Part shown: in pieces, positions 6,654 to 8,514 of the stretch | Layout: each line of letters starts with the position of its first letter | How positions within the stretch are numbered: position 1 is the first letter of the stretch | Source of the DNA: Burkholderiales bacterium UBA6064 | Lineage (GTDB): Bacteria > Pseudomonadota > Gammaproteobacteria > Burkholderiales > Burkholderiaceae_B | NCBI GenBank assembly: GCA_002428895.1 | Contig: DIYC01000019.1 | Span: 1,317 to 9,830, forward strand | Direction of reading: 5' to 3' | Length of the DNA stretch: 8,514 nt | Program-made: the position numbers and the translations under genes | Notes under the pieces: generated by a model | What the model was told of the DNA's origin: nothing | Database searches by the model: none | Seen by the model: only the letters and a program-made list of their open reading frames with translations

Positions 6654-7565
6654 TTATTTCCTTGTTTGTTGAAGCAAATAAATTAATCTGTTGATTGCCG
6701 TTTGTTTTAATTCGGAACTAAGTTCATTATCAGAAATCGTAGCGATGCGGCGAAGCGACCCAACAGAACGATCTAAAGCACCTGAATGAATCAGTGTTGA
6801 TAGGTATTGCATGGCCACTTGTCTTGTTTGCTCTTGAAAATTACCGGGTGCGATCAACGTCAGCAAAAACGCGATATTGTCTTGATTGAATTTTCCAGTT
6901 GGAATTAATTTTTGCAGCATTCGATTCGCGGCATGCTGGGTAACTGGCTCAACAATTTCAGCAGAATCTGCAGTGGCTAAAGCCAATAACTCAACACAAC
7001 GATCATTAAACTTGCCAGCAAGTATTAAATTCACCAACTGTCGATTCGCAACACGCCTTACTTCAGCATCACTGTGTAAGGCCAAATTAATCAGTATAGT
7101 AATCGCCTCATTGGATGAATCAAACTGACCAGCTTGGATTAATTGAATTAATTGTGTTCTTGCGTGGTTAAACACTTCAGGGCACTTTAACTCTGACATC
7201 ACAATCATATAAGAAGGGCCAGCCATGTCGAAGTTTTGACAGGTATCAATCAATTGATGCAGCGCTTTAATAATCGCCAACTGATTTTTTGGATTAGGTA
7301 TTTGCTGATTATTAATCTTTGTCATCAAATCTTGTAATCCCGAGAAATCGGACGTGTCATCTACCCAGGTATCTTCTGAATCCTTAGATGATTTAAATAC
7401 ATCAGGAATTGAAACAACACCTTTTAGTGTTGCACCACACGCTAAATGACTACCTAATACATGAACCGCATTTTGCATCGCTGACATTAAACTTAATAAC
7501 TCACGTTGAGTCGATGGAGAGGCAACTTGACGACTACGAGAACTTGAACCAACAGCACTAAACAT
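6654..7565 (-). CDS. Hypothetical protein of tandem HEAT/ARM-like helical repeats
   Basis: I do not recognise a specific family. The ATG at 7563-7565 has AAAAGG (7571-7576) five nt upstream, so it is preferred to a TTG 14 codons earlier; the product has 303 residues. The first ~20 residues are Ser/Arg/Gln-rich and probably disordered (SSSRSRQVASPSTQ), without signal peptide or membrane segment. Residues 22-45 look helical, and ~55-75 are acidic and probably a linker. From ~135 to the end there are four aligned repeats of 38-40 residues plus a partial fifth, starting at Ala135, Ala173, Ala213, Ala251 and Ala290. The consensus is roughly A-x-x-x-L-x-x-L-I-x-x-G-K-F-(N/D), then an amphipathic helix, an acidic turn and a third helix. 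This predicts an alpha-solenoid used for protein binding. It sits 55 bp downstream of the CobD/AmpE-like gene on the same strand and converges on rsgA with 62 bp between. No enzyme motif is visible. Confidence 0.75.
   Translation of the reverse strand: MFSAVGSSSRSRQVASPSTQRELLSLMSAMQNAVHVLGSHLACGATLKGVVSIPDVFKSSKDSEDTWVDDTSDFSGLQDLMTKINNQQIPNPKNQLAIIKALHQLIDTCQNFDMAGPSYMIVMSELKCPEVFNHARTQLIQLIQAGQFDSSNEAITILINLALHSDAEVRRVANRQLVNLILAGKFNDRCVELLALATADSAEIVEPVTQHAANRMLQKLIPTGKFNQDNIAFLLTLIAPGNFQEQTRQVAMQYLSTLIHSGALDRSVGSLRRIATISDNELSSELKQTAINRLIYLLQQTRK
6699..7163 (-). repeat. Coding tandem repeat, four copies of about 39 codons
   Basis: The four full repeat units of the helical-repeat protein correspond to codons 135-289. 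Unit lengths are 38, 40, 38 and 39 residues. The most conserved block of each is the A-x-x-x-L-x-x-L-I-x-x-G start: ARTQLIQLIQAG, ANRQLVNLILAG, ANRMLQKLIPTG, AMQYLSTLIHSG. The DNA of the units has diverged, so the duplication is old rather than a recent slippage array. Confidence 0.75.
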
Positions 7566-7620
7566 ACAAACCTTTTCAAAGAGGACAAACAAAGCTATGT
7601 AACACAATCAAGAAAAAAGT

Positions 7621-8514
7621 TCACAAAAAACCGAATAAGGTAAAAACTAATGTCACAAACAACCACAATACAATACTGGTAAACACCCAATTAACCCATA
7701 AATAAATCGCATCTACAGATTGTTCGTGTTGCGTTTGATACTTAAACGCACTATAAACAAGTCGTTCAAGATATACCACATTCGACCGTTTTTGCGTTAA
7801 GTCTTTTTGCCAAAACAGACTAAGATCGGCTGGGTTAATTTTTGAAATTAAAGTTAAGGCAAATAACCTAGCAGGAATCCAATTTAAAAGCATTAAAACA
7901 AAACGTGGCGACAACAAGCTTTCGCTGACAGGTTCTTGCGAGTTTGCATCAAAAGTTTGAGGCGCGTATTGAAGAGAGGTACTCATACATTGTTCGCGTT
8001 CTTTTAACACCGACTGATAAACGACATAATGAAAAATCACCATTTCAAGGCCTGCAACAGTGAACCAAAAAAACAGAGCAAAAAATTGATTCAAAATACG
8101 CTCGCAGCCTTTTTGAACTGCTAAATTAAAAAGCATTTGCTCTGAGCAAACTTCTTCTTGGGCAAGCAATCCTGGCAAACCAGCCCAATTCGCTAATGTA
8201 CTTTTGGCTTTAGACAAATCACCTTGATTTAAGTATAAATAAACGCTGGTCATCACTTGTGAAAACTGACTGACTCGAATTAAAGCAGACAACACAAACA
8301 AGGTAAACGCTGCCCCAACCAAAGGTGCATAATTGGCAAACACACCTGTCAGTAACCAAGCGGCAAATACCCAAATAAACACCGGAATCCACCACTGCAC
8401 GCCGACCCATTTTGGTAAGCCCAATTGAACAAAATCAATCTGCAATTGTGGCGAAATCAGGTGATAAAAACGATCCGCTAAACGACTTAGACGATCGGGG
8501 AATAACAACTCGAT
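7621..8514 (-). CDS. CobD/CbiB-AmpE-like integral membrane protein, N-terminus beyond window
   Basis: The frame is open to the window edge (codons Ile-Glu precede the TTG at 8506-8508), so the true start lies outside; at least 297 residues are visible. It has about five hydrophobic segments, for example WWIPVFIWVFAAWLLTG, APLVGAAFTLFVLSALI, FFALFFWFTVAGLEMVIF and a C-terminal WVNWVFTSIVLWLFVTLVF. Family marks are the early ELLFPDRL, which matches the leading LLLEQ-x-P-L region; the C-E-R-x-x-N-x-F-F-A-x-x-F-W stretch; and LNWIPARLFALTLI. These fit the CobD/CbiB-like proteins beside rsgA in betaproteobacteria and also AmpE. The NTLD-type and RDTS-type motifs of genuine adenosylcobinamide-phosphate synthase are not visible, so cobalamin synthesis should not be assumed; an AmpE-like envelope-stress sensor role is equally possible. 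It probably shares a transcript with the downstream repeat protein. Confidence 0.7.
   Translation of the reverse strand: MELLFPDRLSRLADRFYHLISPQLQIDFVQLGLPKWVGVQWWIPVFIWVFAAWLLTGVFANYAPLVGAAFTLFVLSALIRVSQFSQVMTSVYLYLNQGDLSKAKSTLANWAGLPGLLAQEEVCSEQMLFNLAVQKGCERILNQFFALFFWFTVAGLEMVIFHYVVYQSVLKEREQCMSTSLQYAPQTFDANSQEPVSESLLSPRFVLMLLNWIPARLFALTLISKINPADLSLFWQKDLTQKRSNVVYLERLVYSAFKYQTQHEQSVDAIYLWVNWVFTSIVLWLFVTLVFTLFGFL

Noticed and set aside
7563..7607. TTG at 7605-7607 as start of the repeat protein
   Set aside because: The ATG at 7563-7565 has a well spaced AAAAGG, and the extra 14 residues (ending VLFEKVC) look like translated leader.
8506..8508. TTG as true start of the CobD/AmpE-like gene
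   Set aside because: The frame stays open to the window edge and the preceding residues Ile-Glu fit the family's conserved N-terminal helix, so the gene is treated as truncated by the window.

Overview
The window reads as chromosome of a low-GC (roughly 40% by eye) proteobacterium, most likely a betaproteobacterium of the Burkholderiales type. The main clue is the cluster orn (minus strand) / M48 Ste24-type protease / pterin carbinolamine dehydratase / rsgA followed by a CobD/CbiB-AmpE-like membrane protein. I recall this arrangement from Burkholderiales genomes but could not check it here. The glycosyltransferase upstream of orn also has a C-terminal domain typical of beta-proteobacterial ArnT-like proteins. 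The taxonomic call is inference.

Left edge (1-877): the 3' end of an IS4-family insertion sequence with a clear Y-R-E-K transposase signature. It abuts a short helical reading frame that looks like the tail of a gene broken by the element. About 260 bp of apparently decayed DNA follows.

L31 unit (878-1454): a good sigma70 promoter, an inverted repeat across it, a leader of about 180 nt with several possible hairpins, the type B (cysteine-poor) ribosomal protein L31 gene, and a strong intrinsic terminator.

Envelope and housekeeping core (1553-6591): a large GT-C fold membrane glycosyltransferase converges on and overlaps oligoribonuclease (orn) by 35 bp. Divergent from orn is a compact run of Ste24-like M48 protease, pterin-4a-carbinolamine dehydratase (GTGA overlap) and the ribosome-assembly GTPase RsgA. 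A short palindrome lies in the divergent region.

Right part (6654-8514, minus strand): an unrecognised 303-residue protein built of tandem ~39-residue alpha-helical (HEAT/ARM-like) repeats. It lies downstream of the CobD/CbiB-AmpE-like membrane protein, which runs off the window edge. The repeat protein is the least explained gene here and appears to be an insertion into an otherwise ordinary neighbourhood.

I see no CRISPR array, tRNA, rRNA or recognisable defence or secretion system. Most of the window is ordinary core genome. The observations most worth checking are the repeat protein, the L31 leader, and the IS-broken gene.
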